In this document: one piece after another, positions 48,345 through 57,666 of the stretch
Layout: the number at the start of each line of letters is the position of its first letter
How positions within the stretch are numbered: position 1 is the first letter of the stretch
Source: Odiellus spinosus
Taxonomy: Eukaryota; Arthropoda; Arachnida; Opiliones; Phalangiidae
Assembly: GCA_963920705.1 (NCBI GenBank)
Contig: OY987236.1
Coordinates: forward strand, 13,192,190-13,256,189
Length of the DNA stretch: 64,000 nt
Reading direction: 5' to 3'
Notes under the pieces: generated by a model
Database searches by the model: none
What the model saw: only the letters and a program-made list of their open reading frames with translations
Told to the model about the DNA's origin: nothing
Made by a program: the position numbers and the translations under genes

Positions 48345-48734
48345 TTATTTACACCGATTCCAGAAACCGATTCAAATTTGGAGAAAAATGGTATTTCCCA
48401 TTCGCACGATTCCCTGCAGAGAAACGTTTTAAATCGACTCCAAATCCTTTAGTATGAACGCGGATACACTCTTACTATAGTATTGATCGAAACTAAATTA
48501 AATATTCATTCTATATTGCCTTTATTATACAATCGTGGATACCACGACGTACATATAGGTTTTCAATTATTTCGAAAGGTACGTCGATGGGTGTTGTGTG
48601 TTTGGCGAAAGATGGGTGTTAGCGTTCTTCACGTCTTATTTTTAATATTTTTCTCATAAATATAGACCCACACCACCCCTTATATGACGTTTTATACATT
48701 TAACTATATACATGAACCGTTCTAGTAAATCTTT

Positions 48735-49658
48735 TGAGACACTTTCTTGGTATTGATAAGAGAATTAGAAATTTAATTTAAAGGGAATATAAAATGGTTC
48801 GTTTGTCTAGGGGATTTAATAATATATTTAATAATAAGAGAGTGTCGTCATTGGAAATGAAGGGAGATCATGATTTGAGAATTAGAATAACAAAAAAATG
48901 GTTTATTGATAATATAAATATTACGAGTCCTTAAAAACAATACACTAAATAATTACTTAAGTACTGGCTGTTTTACCCCAATTAAAGTTTATCGACTTAC
49001 AGACGCGTCTGCTCATGGCGTGAGATGCTGACCAAGATTAGGTCCGTGTGGTTGATCCAAATATGGCGTCCGATGAGTAGCGATACGAGGATGGCGGGCA
49101 TCGCGTTCACTTCAGCATAATTATTTAATTCACGTATTGACGTTCACGAATAATTATAAATAGATTAGTCCGAACGAGAGACCATTGACTTGGCGCGACC
49201 GCGAGTTTATTTTCTCCATCTTTCTTATTCTTTACTTAGTGTGACTCTAATAGAATTCAAACTTTCTAAGTTTTTACTTATCGCGGAGTATATCACGAGT
49301 CACGACTTTTGGAACTGGTGTCCTCATCTTTTTCTGGTTACCGCGTTGCTTGGTGGCCGAAATGTTAATCTCCTATATTATATTTCTATCCCGTTCAACC
49401 TCGTGGTCTTGGGTTGCGAAACATTGCCAGGTGAATTTCGCGAGAATTCTTGTTTTTCCTTTTTGGTCAAGTTATTTTCGCGAGGGGGATTTTAAAACAG
49501 CCAGCGGGGTTTCTACCAGCCAGTTCTAACAAAGGTTCTAAGTTTCGGGGTTTGAAAAATAAACCCCAGAATATAATTTTATAAAGTACAATTGGACATA
49601 AGTGTTAAGTGAGGGCAGAAGTAAATAATTATTAGTAAGTGTTAAATAAAACGTCACA
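48735..49658 (-). repeat. 3' LTR
   Basis: 924 bp. Matches 55857-56780 base for base wherever I compared, at a constant offset of 7122. Starts TG and ends CA on the sense strand. A 101-codon open frame inside it occurs unchanged in both LTRs and is not called. Confidence 0.96.
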
Positions 49659-49671
49659 ACTCTCCCCCACT
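49659..49671 (-). promoter_or_regulatory. Polypurine tract
   Basis: On the sense strand AAGTGGGGGAGAGT lies immediately upstream of the 3' LTR, where an RNase H-resistant purine run primes plus-strand DNA synthesis. Confidence 0.85.
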
Positions 49672-49970
49672 TAATCTTGAGCGTCCACGCGAAACAACTT
49701 GAAATTCAAACAACAAAGAAACAAAAGAACACTAAGATCTAAGCTAAACATAAGATAATAAAAAAAATAAAACATTCAATTTAAGGTATACCTCACTATT
49801 TACAATGGCCAAAAATAAAACAAAGATCGTCAATGTCAGAATGACTTACAAGAACAAATAATTTAAAACTGTAGCTAACAGTGAGAAAAAATAATAAAAA
49901 CATACATATATACAAGACAATACTAGTACTAGTCAACAATAGGATACAAATAATTAATCCTAGAAACAAA
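49672..49970. other. Non-coding space between pol stop and polypurine tract
   Basis: About 300 bp with no env-like frame. The short frames here have no signal peptide plus transmembrane arrangement that I would accept. Confidence 0.7.
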
Positions 49971-52900
49971 TTACGAACAAATTGCTCGCCCAGTAACTGG
50001 ATTGCGAGGTCTGAGGCTACGAGACTTGTGGGGCTGTTCATTGTCGCTAATATCGGCAGAAATCTCACTATCTTCGCTTAACGCGCTACAAGGCCTCTTA
50101 ATATCGGCATTCCGCTCGATTTCTAAAGGTTCTATAACCTGATTATTTTCAATGACGGAATTACTCGCGTCAGGCAATGGTTCTATGACCTGACCAAGCT
50201 CGGTCTCGGCATCACGCGCAGAAGACTGAGACTTGGTTGAAGGTTCGGTTTCACGTTCAACGTGGAGTTTCAATTCATGAATGTGAAACGTACCTTTGAG
50301 GACCCTCCCACCCTTAACACATTTAAGTCTGTAAGTTAGTGGTGAGAGTTTGTCAGCTATTATAAAGGGTCCATCCCAACGGGGAGCTAGTTTTGAGGTG
50401 AAACGAGCGCCGGCGGAGGACAAATAGTGGGTTCGCTTATAGACCAATTGGCCGATGTCATATTCAACATCGCGATGCTTTTTATTATAATACCCAGCTT
50501 GGCGGACTTGCGCGGCGGCAAGATTTTCTTGGGCTTGGGTTATAGCATTCTCCGTCTTCTCTTTAATTGCGAGGGCGTGAGAGTGTAAAGTCACGTCATT
50601 AATGACGTCCTCAGGTGACAGGGGCAAACTAATATCGGCTATAGTACGCAACTCGCGACCAAAATTAAGATAAGCGGGTGTAAAGCCAGTTGACTCCTGC
50701 GTGGCAGTTCGCAGGGCCATCGCGTATTGTTGGATTCCTAAATCCCAGTCCTGATGACTTTCCTCAACGTAAGTGGCTATCATTGTTGATAATGTGCGGT
50801 TAATTCGTTCTGTCTGGTTCGACTGGGGCGAATAGAAGGAAGTGTACCTATTTCGTATGCCTAGAACTTTGAAAGTGTCGCGCATTATTTTCGAGACAAA
50901 TTGTTTGCCGTTGTCACTGACAACTGTTAGTGGCAAACCAAAACGGGTAAATACGTGGTCTACTAACAAGTTAACTATGGGTCTTGTCGTAGCTCGGCGT
51001 AGAGGGAAAATTTCAACCCACTTGGTCATCATGTCGGTAACGACAAGGAGTTGGGTTATACCACGCCTACTAGGAGTATAGGGGCCTTTCAAATCTATTC
51101 CTATAACGCTCCATGGGTCGGTTATTTTGGCTGAACGCATAAGGCCTGCTGGGGATTGCTGGGGTACTTTGTGCCTTTGGCACGCCTCACATGAATGGAC
51201 ATACTCCCTAACAGCACGGGTCATACCGTCCCAAATGTATCTCTCGCGCATGCGCCGAAGAGTTTTAAAATTGCCTAAATGTCCAGCGGACCTGACGTCA
51301 TGGGTTAGTTGTAAAACTGTAGTGTAGAGTGACTTGGGAACCCAGATTTTATAATTTTCGTCTGCAGGTGCAGCGCTACGGGGAAGTCTATATAAAATGC
51401 CATTAATTAATTTGCATTGTTTAACTAACTGAGAATCATTACTAGTATCAGGCGGTAAAGGGGCGTTATTGGTCAGAAAATTTATTAAAGGGCTAAGGCG
51501 ATCGTCCTTAGATTGTTCTTCTCTAAAAATATCTGGCGAGAAAGCTATAGGCTCAGGGGGTGCGGCCAATGCAACGGCGACATGTCCACTGGCTTCTGGA
51601 TTCAGAACCTCTAAAGATTCTTCCTCCATGGCCACTGGTAAACGTGATAACGCGTCCGCTATAACGTTTTTATCGCCAGGGATATGGTGCACGGTGTAAT
51701 CGTAAGCCTGAAGTTTCGCATACCAACGCGCGTATTTGCCTGTAGGATCTGGTGTTTTTAAGAGCCACACGAGGGCGGAATGGTCGGTGTAAAGGTCAAA
51801 GTGGACGCCTTCAATATACGGGCGAAATTGACTAACACCCCAAACTGCAGCTAGGGCTTCCCTTTCGGTGGTACAATAATTTTTCTCGGCGTCGCTAAGC
51901 GTACGACTGGCATAACGTATAACGTGTAGTTTACCATTGCGTTTTTGTAATAGAACTGAACCGATTGCACTATCTGAAGCGTCGGTTTCAATAATAAAAG
52001 GTTCTTTAAAATTTGGGGCAACGAGAATAGGAGCGGAAGTTAAAGTTGCCTTAAGAGCATTAAATGCGGAAGTATGGGCATTGGTCCAAACATAAGGGAC
52101 ATCTTTATGAAGCAGAGCTGTTAATGGGGAAGCTAGGGAAGAAAAACCTTTGATAAATCGCCTATAGTAGCTGGCCATCCCCAAGAAAGAGCGAAGAGCT
52201 TTGATATTATGTGGGGGTAATAAAGCGCTAATGGCGCGGGTTTTCTCCGGGTCAACGGATATTCCATCCGTACTAATTACGTGTCCTAACAGCTGGGTTT
52301 TATTGACGCAAAATTTGGTCTTACTAGCCTTAATGGTTAGTCCGGCGTCTGCTAAAATTTTAAAAACTTTATTTAACGTAGCTAAGTGTTCCTCAAATGT
52401 TTCTGAAATGACTACCAGGTCGTCTAAGTAAGCGCTAACACCTTCAGATGACAGTGGTCCAAATAATCGATCTATCATCCTTTGAAAGGTCGCGGGGGCA
52501 TTGGTCAACCCAAACATAAGTACTTTAGGGCGAAATAGGCCTTTGTGCGTGACGAACGCGGCTTTATCTCGGCTAGAGGGGTCAAGTGGCACTTGCCAGT
52601 AACCTGCTTTAAGATCGAGGGTTGAAATGAACTTAGGTGAGCGGATGGAGTCAAGTATATCATCAATGCGAGGGAGGGGATAGGAATCTTTAATCGTGAC
52701 TTCGTTTAATGAGCGATAGTCCACGCAAAGTCTAAAGCCACCATCCTTTTTCGAGACAAGGATACAGGGGAAACTCCATGGGCCATTGCTAGGTTCAATT
52801 AAATCCTGACTAAGCATATCATAAACAATTTCGTCAATTTTTTCCTTTTTAAATGGAGAATATCGGTAGGGGGCGCGACCTATAGGGGTTGCGTCACCTG

Positions 52901-53594
52901 TATCAATATAATGGGTTGCTGTATTGGTTAGACCAGGCAAAGTAGCAAATAAGTGTTTATGATCAGAAACAAGTTTGGTTAATTGGGACCTTTGATTGAT
53001 TGAAACATTAGCTACCGATAGGGCGGTTTTTAAATCAGCTTCGTCGATTTCGACATCTGTCACGTGACATAATAGAGGAGAGCTTTGTGCCTGCTCGACT
53101 GGAACTGGTTTAGAATAAAAATCATATAATTTTGTGGGTTCATTAGACCAAGCGTATCGCATTTCTTTGTAATTAGCTATTAAACCACATTTTTGAAGCA
53201 TATCCATGCCTAAAATACATTGACAAATTAAATTGGGAACAAAATAAACATTATTGAATTCAGTTTTGCCAGGTAAAGAGAATTCCGCCTTTGCAGAACC
53301 AGTAGAAGTTAGGCGCGTTTTATTCGCTAGTTTAATGCCTAACTTATGCCTATTGCGATTATTATTAATTAAGATTGAACTATTTTTAAACGCTTCATTT
53401 ACTAAAGTAAACGAAGACCCTGGGTCTACCAAAGCTTCACACTCTTTACCATTAATGCTAATCTGAATCCAAGCTAATTTTGGGAGACCGGAAGTCTCGC
53501 CTGAAATATTGCCTAAGATTGGGCCTAACTTCGGTTTCCGGAGGAAGTGCCCGAATTTTTCGCTCCGGCGTTGTCGTTTCCCTGGCGGGGGCGT
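49971..53594 (-). CDS. pol: Pol polyprotein (protease, reverse transcriptase, RNase H, integrase)
   Basis: Open for 1208 codons from 53594, just after a stop in this frame. It has no convincing ATG and overlaps the gag 3' end by 70 bp in the -1 frame, so it is expected as a Gag-Pol fusion. Order: aspartic protease with ALVDPGSS (Asp near 53427), an unusual DPG in place of DTG; reverse transcriptase with CVDYRSLN, TLDLKAGYWQVP and catalytic YLDD at 52430-52419; RNase H with ETDASDSAIG, the TEREALA glutamate and YTDHSAL; integrase with an HHCC finger ending CEACQRHK, then catalytic Asp in GIDLKGPY, Asp in SDNGKQF and Glu in QTERINR; and a C-terminal GPF-type module (WDGPFI). It processes the polyprotein, copies the RNA and inserts the DNA. 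No internal stop or missing catalytic residue is seen. Confidence 0.95.
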   Translation of the reverse strand, partial: TPPPGKRQRRSEKFGHFLRKPKLGPILGNISGETSGLPKLAWIQISINGKECEALVDPGSSFTLVNEAFKNSSILINNNRNRHKLGIKLANKTRLTSTGSAKAEFSLPGKTEFNNVYFVPNLICQCILGMDMLQKCGLIANYKEMRYAWSNEPTKLYDFYSKPVPVEQAQSSPLLCHVTDVEIDEADLKTALSVANVSINQRSQLTKLVSDHKHLFATLPGLTNTATHYIDTGDATPIGRAPYRYSPFKKEKIDEIVYDMLSQDLIEPSNGPWSFPCILVSKKDGGFRLCVDYRSLNEVTIKDSYPLPRIDDILDSIRSPKFISTLDLKAGYWQVPLDPSSRDKAAFVTHKGLFRPKVLMFGLTNAPATFQRMIDRLFGPLSSEGVSAYLDDLVVISETFEEHLATLNKVFKILADAGLTIKASKTKFCVNKTQLLGHVISTDGISVDPEKTRAISALLPPHNIKALRSFLGMASYYRRFIKGFSSLASPLTALLHKDVPYVWTNAHTSAFNALKATLTSAPILVAPNFKEPFIIETDASDSAIGSVLLQKRNGKLHVIRYASRTLSDAEKNYCTTEREALAAVWGVSQFRPYIEGVHFDLYTDHSALVWLLKTPDPTGKYARWYAKLQAYDYTVHHIPGDKNVIADALSRLPVAMEEESLEVLNPEASGHVAVALAAPPEPIAFSPDIFREEQSKDDRLSPLINFLTNNAPLPPDTSNDSQLVKQCKLINGILYRLPRSAAPADENYKIWVPKSLYTTVLQLTHDVRSAGHLGNFKTLRRMRERYIWDGMTRAVREYVHSCEACQRHKVPQQSPAGLMRSAKITDPWSVIGIDLKGPYTPSRRGITQLLVVTDMMTKWVEIFPLRRATTRPIVNLLVDHVFTRFGLPLTVVSDNGKQFVSKIMRDTFKVLGIRNRYTSFYSPQSNQTERINRTLSTMIATYVEESHQDWDLGIQQYAMALRTATQESTGFTPAYLNFGRELRTIADISLPLSPEDVINDVTLHSHALAIKEKTENAITQAQENLAAAQVRQAGYYNKKHRDVEYDIGQLVYKRTHYLSSAGARFTSKLAPRWDGPFIIADKLSPLTYRLKCVKGGRVLKGTFHIHELKLHVERETEPSTKSQSSARDAETELGQVIEPLPDASNSVIENNQVIEPLEIERNADIKRPCSALSEDSEISADISDNEQPHKSRSLRPRNPVTGRAICS

Positions 53595-55387
53595 TTAGGA
53601 CAACGGGGCTTAATATGGCCTACTTCTCCGCAACCGTGACAGGTAGGGATGAAAGGTTTAGCGTCGGCGTTTAAAGGCTTATAGCTAGATTTATAGGTAG
53701 GCCTATACGTATTCTGATTCTTGTTCTCAGAACGTTCGGGGCAAAATTTTTGGTAGTGACCTGGCCTACCACAATTCATACATGTTAATGGCGCTTTTTG
53801 AATTGAGGCAGAGGGAGCGGTATTAGACTGATTATTTTTGACAGACTCCTCTCGTGGATCTTTGGCTGCGTGTTCGGTTAAAATGGCGTCGCTTAATAAC
53901 TCTCTAACGCGCGTGTACTTTTTGGTTGCCAAGGGAATTTTAATATCCTTGTGTAAATTTCGCCTAATTAATCTTAGTTGCTCACGTGGCAATAAGGGCT
54001 CAGTAAGCTTACGCATAAGGGTTAACATGGACTCTACATAATTGGTTGAGCTTTCCCTATCTTTTTGACAACGATTATGAATTTGGTCTAAAATATGCTC
54101 GTCATCTGTATCGAGCTGAAATTCGGCCGTAATGGCGGAAGAAAAATCGCTAAAACTATCAAAAGGACCCTGACCCTCGAACCATTCCCAAGCTGATCCA
54201 GTCAGCATACTAGGTACCCAACGTTTAATAAAAAGATCCTCTGGACAATCGCGACCGGCAAGAATTTGACATAATTTTGTCAAGAAATCCTTAACGGTTA
54301 AACCATTGGCGGCGCCAGAGAAACTTGGCATTGACACAGCGGGTACCCACGAATTTGGCAACCCTGAGTGCGAATGATGGGAATGACCTGAGCCAGGAAT
54401 ACTACTGGTGACAGAGAAGCCAGAGACGGAGTTAGCTAATGGGGCGACTGAATTTGCTATATTAGTGGCACCAATAATTGAATTTGCCGCGGAAATAGAC
54501 GGGGAGCTAACATTTGAATTTCCCGCTAAAAGTGATGGGGCGCTATTATTTAAATTTGGCGTTTGAACTGGAGCTATGGGCGTTTGAACAGAAACAATAG
54601 GCGTATTATTGGTTTGCGAAACCATGCTTAGGGGCAAACTCTGGGTTGGCGCACTAGTCGTTTGAACTACAGTAGGAGAAATGGGGGCGACAACCGCGTT
54701 ACTTGTTTGGGAAATAACAGGAATTTGCGCGGGTGTGGCTGTAATAACATTAGTTGAATTAGGGGGAATTTGGTTTTGGCTAGCTTGGAGTGCCGAAAGT
54801 TGATTAGCCATCAAAGTAAACTGTTGCATTAAGGCGTTAAATTGTAATTGCATCGCAATCATAGGGTCATTTGCAGGGTTAGCTATATTAGAACCTGACG
54901 ATGATGGCGGATTTTGACTTAAGGGACTTTGTCCTACCGAAGCCACATTGTGGGCGGGCGGGGGGCTAGAAGTATTAGCGGGCACAATGATTTGCGCGCT
55001 AGAATTATTAGTGGGCCTAACGTTTTGCGCGCCAGAATTATTAGCGGGCATAACGTTTTGCGCGCCAGAATTATTAATAGGCATAACGGGCGGCGCTAAA
55101 CTTGGGGAAAGAGTGGGTGGCGTTAAACTAGGTATAAGAGTGGGTGGTGTTCCACTAGTGGATAAACCTGTTTGGGACATAGAGCTAGCACCTGGTACGG
55201 ACGCCATTGATGAACGGTGAACTATAGAAATTTTCTTAGTTGGGGGGGTGGTTAAAGAACGCTCTATTTCTCTACGGGACGCACGCTCGTTTCTCTCAAA
55301 TTGTTGAAATTCTCTGTAGCAAATTTCGCAACTATTTTGGCGACTATATTGGGGAAAACACGTGTCGTGTTTTGAAATAAACTTCAT
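53525..55387 (-). CDS. gag: Gag (capsid/nucleocapsid) polyprotein
   Basis: 620 residues from the ATG at 55387. It forms the particle and binds genomic RNA. The N-terminus holds His7, Cys10, Cys20 and Cys23 in a spacing that could bind zinc. A long Asn/Ser/Pro/Thr-rich region (about 60-340) contains a short repeat around NNSGAQNV. The capsid-like retrotransposon gag domain lies at about 350-500 (WVPSMLTGSAWEWFEG, then AITAEFQLDTDDEHI). Two zinc knuckles follow: CMNCGRPGHYQKFC (536-549) and CHGCGEVGHIKPRC (583-596), both C-x2-C-x4-H-x4-C. A basic tail carries the frameshift site. It lies upstream of pol in the same transcript from the LTR at 55857-56780. The family assignment is firm, and the function of the N-terminal cysteines is inference. 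Confidence 0.93.
   Translation of the reverse strand: MKFISKHDTCFPQYSRQNSCEICYREFQQFERNERASRREIERSLTTPPTKKISIVHRSSMASVPGASSMSQTGLSTSGTPPTLIPSLTPPTLSPSLAPPVMPINNSGAQNVMPANNSGAQNVRPTNNSSAQIIVPANTSSPPPAHNVASVGQSPLSQNPPSSSGSNIANPANDPMIAMQLQFNALMQQFTLMANQLSALQASQNQIPPNSTNVITATPAQIPVISQTSNAVVAPISPTVVQTTSAPTQSLPLSMVSQTNNTPIVSVQTPIAPVQTPNLNNSAPSLLAGNSNVSSPSISAANSIIGATNIANSVAPLANSVSGFSVTSSIPGSGHSHHSHSGLPNSWVPAVSMPSFSGAANGLTVKDFLTKLCQILAGRDCPEDLFIKRWVPSMLTGSAWEWFEGQGPFDSFSDFSSAITAEFQLDTDDEHILDQIHNRCQKDRESSTNYVESMLTLMRKLTEPLLPREQLRLIRRNLHKDIKIPLATKKYTRVRELLSDAILTEHAAKDPREESVKNNQSNTAPSASIQKAPLTCMNCGRPGHYQKFCPERSENKNQNTYRPTYKSSYKPLNADAKPFIPTCHGCGEVGHIKPRCPKRPRQGNDNAGAKNSGTSSGNRS
53530..53582 (-). promoter_or_regulatory. 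-1 ribosomal frameshift signal between gag and pol
   Basis: The heptamer GGGAAAC (53582-53576) lies in gag frame as G GGA AAC, a canonical X-XXY-YYZ slippery sequence. Seven bases later the 6-bp stem CCGGAG (53568-53563) pairs with CTCCGG (53543-53538). TTCGG in the loop can additionally pair with CCGAA (53534-53530), giving a possible pseudoknot. Slippage by -1 enters the pol frame, which is open from 53594. The motif and stem are seen. Efficiency and the pseudoknot are inference. Confidence 0.82.
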
Positions 55388-55834
55388 GAATTGAAACTAC
55401 CCAAATATATAAAAAAAATTACCAAAATATTATAGGCTTATAGTCCAAAAAAAATTTAGTAATCCTACTAATCACTAAGGATTTAAGAGAAAATAATTTC
55501 ACGTATATCACTATGAAAAAATCTACTTTAACTAAACAAATACCACTATGGATACGAATAAAAATCATCAATTGACAAACCCTACGATTAAACAAATTAC
55601 ACTGGCTAAATTGCCCGTATCCTACCCTTAGAAATACGTAATTAAATTAAGCGAACAATTAATCGTGGGTGGAATTAAAAATTTTTAGTTATTAATTTTA
55701 AAGCATTTCTATTCTACTCTGCGACTTAGTGAGTGACTTCGGTTTAGCCACAATGAACATTTCTTAACAAAAAGGGGTTATTAAAATTATCTAAATAACG
55801 TTTCAAAGATTTTATAATCTGCGAGTCATGATAT
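55388..55834 (-). other. 5' leader of the LTR retrotransposon
   Basis: AT-rich untranslated leader between the primer-binding site and the gag ATG. No other feature recognised. Confidence 0.7.
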
Positions 55835-55856
55835 TCCCGGACGGAGACCCCCAAAA
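55835..55856 (-). promoter_or_regulatory. Primer-binding site candidate (tRNA-Pro-like)
   Basis: Directly after the 5' LTR (sense strand, 3-bp gap), TGGGGGTCTCCGTCCGGGAA resembles the complement of a eukaryotic tRNA-Pro 3' end, but with two extra bases around CTC. The position is right for minus-strand priming. The tRNA identity is tentative. Confidence 0.55.
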
Positions 55857-56780
55857 TGAGACACTTTCTTGGTATTGATAAGAGAATTAGAAATTTAATT
55901 TAAAGGGAATATAAAATGGTTCGTTTGTCTAGGGGATTTAATAATATATTTAATAATAAGAGAGTGTCGTCATTGGAAATGAAGGGAGATCATGATTTGA
56001 GAATTAGAATAACAAAAAAATGGTTTATTGATAATATAAATATTACGAGTCCTTAAAAACAATACACTAAATAATTACTTAAGTACTGGCTGTTTTACCC
56101 CAATTAAAGTTTATCGACTTACAGACGCGTCTGCTCATGGCGTGAGATGCTGACCAAGATTAGGTCCGTGTGGTTGATCCAAATATGGCGTCCGATGAGT
56201 AGCGATACGAGGATGGCGGGCATCGCGTTCACTTCAGCATAATTATTTAATTCACGTATTGACGTTCACGAATAATTATAAATAGATTAGTCCGAACGAG
56301 AGACCATTGACTTGGCGCGACCGCGAGTTTATTTTCTCCATCTTTCTTATTCTTTACTTAGTGTGACTCTAATAGAATTCAAACTTTCTAAGTTTTTACT
56401 TATCGCGGAGTATATCACGAGTCACGACTTTTGGAACTGGTGTCCTCATCTTTTTCTGGTTACCGCGTTGCTTGGTGGCCGAAATGTTAATCTCCTATAT
56501 TATATTTCTATCCCGTTCAACCTCGTGGTCTTGGGTTGCGAAACATTGCCAGGTGAATTTCGCGAGAATTCTTGTTTTTCCTTTTTGGTCAAGTTATTTT
56601 CGCGAGGGGGATTTTAAAACAGCCAGCGGGGTTTCTACCAGCCAGTTCTAACAAAGGTTCTAAGTTTCGGGGTTTGAAAAATAAACCCCAGAATATAATT
56701 TTATAAAGTACAATTGGACATAAGTGTTAAGTGAGGGCAGAAGTAAATAATTATTAGTAAGTGTTAAATAAAACGTCACA
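55857..56780 (-). repeat. 5' LTR
   Basis: 924 bp, partner of 48735-49658. It carries the element's promoter and polyadenylation signals by analogy with other LTRs. On the sense strand TATAAAATTATA near 56700 is a possible TATA element. Confidence 0.96.
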
Positions 56781-56796
56781 CTTTCTTGCCATAAAT

Positions 56797-57086
56797 CAAG
56801 AAGGATCAGATAAGGAGAGGAAAAGTGGGAACGGCGCGGCTCCTACTGCGTCGGCCTAAACTCCCACTCTGGGAGAACGTGGGACAGACGGGGGTAGAGA
56901 TGCTTCGTGGTAAATTGTTGTCACGTGGGTAAAACGAATCCTTTATGAGACGCTAGCTAGCGACCACGTGACAACAGTTTACCTCGAGAATTTCATATCC
57001 CCCCTTTCCACCCGAGTGGGAGGTTGGCTCTTCTCTCTCTAACTCAACGCAGCCCCACTTTTCCTCTCCTTATCTGATCCTTCTTG
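56797..57086. mobile_element. Palindromic MITE with 33-bp perfect ends
   Basis: 290 bp. The ends CAAGAAGGATCAGATAAGGA continue to about 33 matching bases in inverted orientation. The exact 7-bp direct repeat CATAAAT flanks it (56790-56796 and 57087-57093). The interior is also largely self-complementary (GTTGTCACGTGG near 56920 pairs with CCACGTGACAAC near 56973). Non-coding. The LTR retrotransposon inserted only 9 bp to its left. Confidence 0.88.
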
Positions 57087-57093
57087 CATAAAT

Positions 57094-57240
57094 GGACAAT
57101 AAAGAAGCGAGAGTGTTGAAATAGGCCTAAAACATAATTTTTAGTTAACAAGATTGCAAGACTGATAAAAGCAGATTATAATAAAAAAATAATTATAAGA
57201 AATCTAAGAGCAATAAGGTTGATTACATTTTTTTAAGAAT
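57094..57240. other. Short spacer between two MITEs
   Basis: AT-rich, nothing recognised. Confidence 0.4.
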
Positions 57241-57247
57241 CTTCCAC

Positions 57248-57666
57248 CAGAGGTATATAATAACCCCCTTCGGGGGGGAAGTATGAAAGGTAGGCAAAAT
57301 CGACGAACAACAAGTGCCCGGCGTAAATCGCGGCGGATCGACACACCGCTTTACTCCCAAAAAATAGTTACACCATTTTGAACCTCACTAAATTTTCCCT
57401 ACGCACACTTCCGGAACTTGCGAGCTGAAGTCAACCTTCGACTCCATTTTAGCAGACAGCCTGACTCCTGAGACAGGAAGTTCTAAACACAAATCGAACC
57501 GTCTTGTTTATACAAAGACCATTTACTAGAGTAGCGACATTGAGAAGTCCAGCGTGAGCTAGTGGCCTAGATAGTCAGCAGCGGGCTCTTGTTGTTCGTG
57601 ATTTTTAGCATTGGTAGTATAGGGGCTTTCATACTTCCCCCCGAAGGGGGTAATTATATACCTCTG
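57248..57666. mobile_element. Palindromic MITE with CAGAGG ends
   Basis: 419 bp. Inverted ends begin CAGAGGTATATAAT and continue through ACCCCCTTCGGGGGG (one base longer in the left arm) to GTATGAAAG. A 7-bp direct repeat CTTCCAC flanks it (57241-57247 and 57667-57673). The CAG-starting ends suggest a hAT-related MITE, although hAT duplications are normally 8 bp. Each end carries its own CCCCCTTCGGGGG mini-hairpin. Confidence 0.87.

Larger units (their letters stand above)
48735..56780 (-). mobile_element. Intact Ty3/gypsy LTR retrotransposon
   Basis: 8046 bp on the minus strand: two 924-bp LTRs, a primer-binding site, gag, pol in the -1 frame, a polypurine tract and no env. The flanking 4-bp duplication CTTT lies at 48731-48734 and 56781-56784. 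On the sense strand the LTR runs TGTGACG...GTCTCA, with the usual TG/CA ends. The order protease, reverse transcriptase, RNase H, integrase in pol defines Ty3/gypsy (Metaviridae). LTRs that look identical and intact frames point to a very recent insertion. Confidence 0.96.

Noticed and set aside
49190-49495. 101-codon open frame, repeated identically at 56312-56617
   Set aside because: It lies inside both LTRs on the strand opposite to the element, with no ATG in good context, no homology and no separate promoter. The identity only reflects LTR identity.
49659-49970. env gene downstream of pol
   Set aside because: Only about 300 bp remain before the polypurine tract and no frame shows an envelope architecture.
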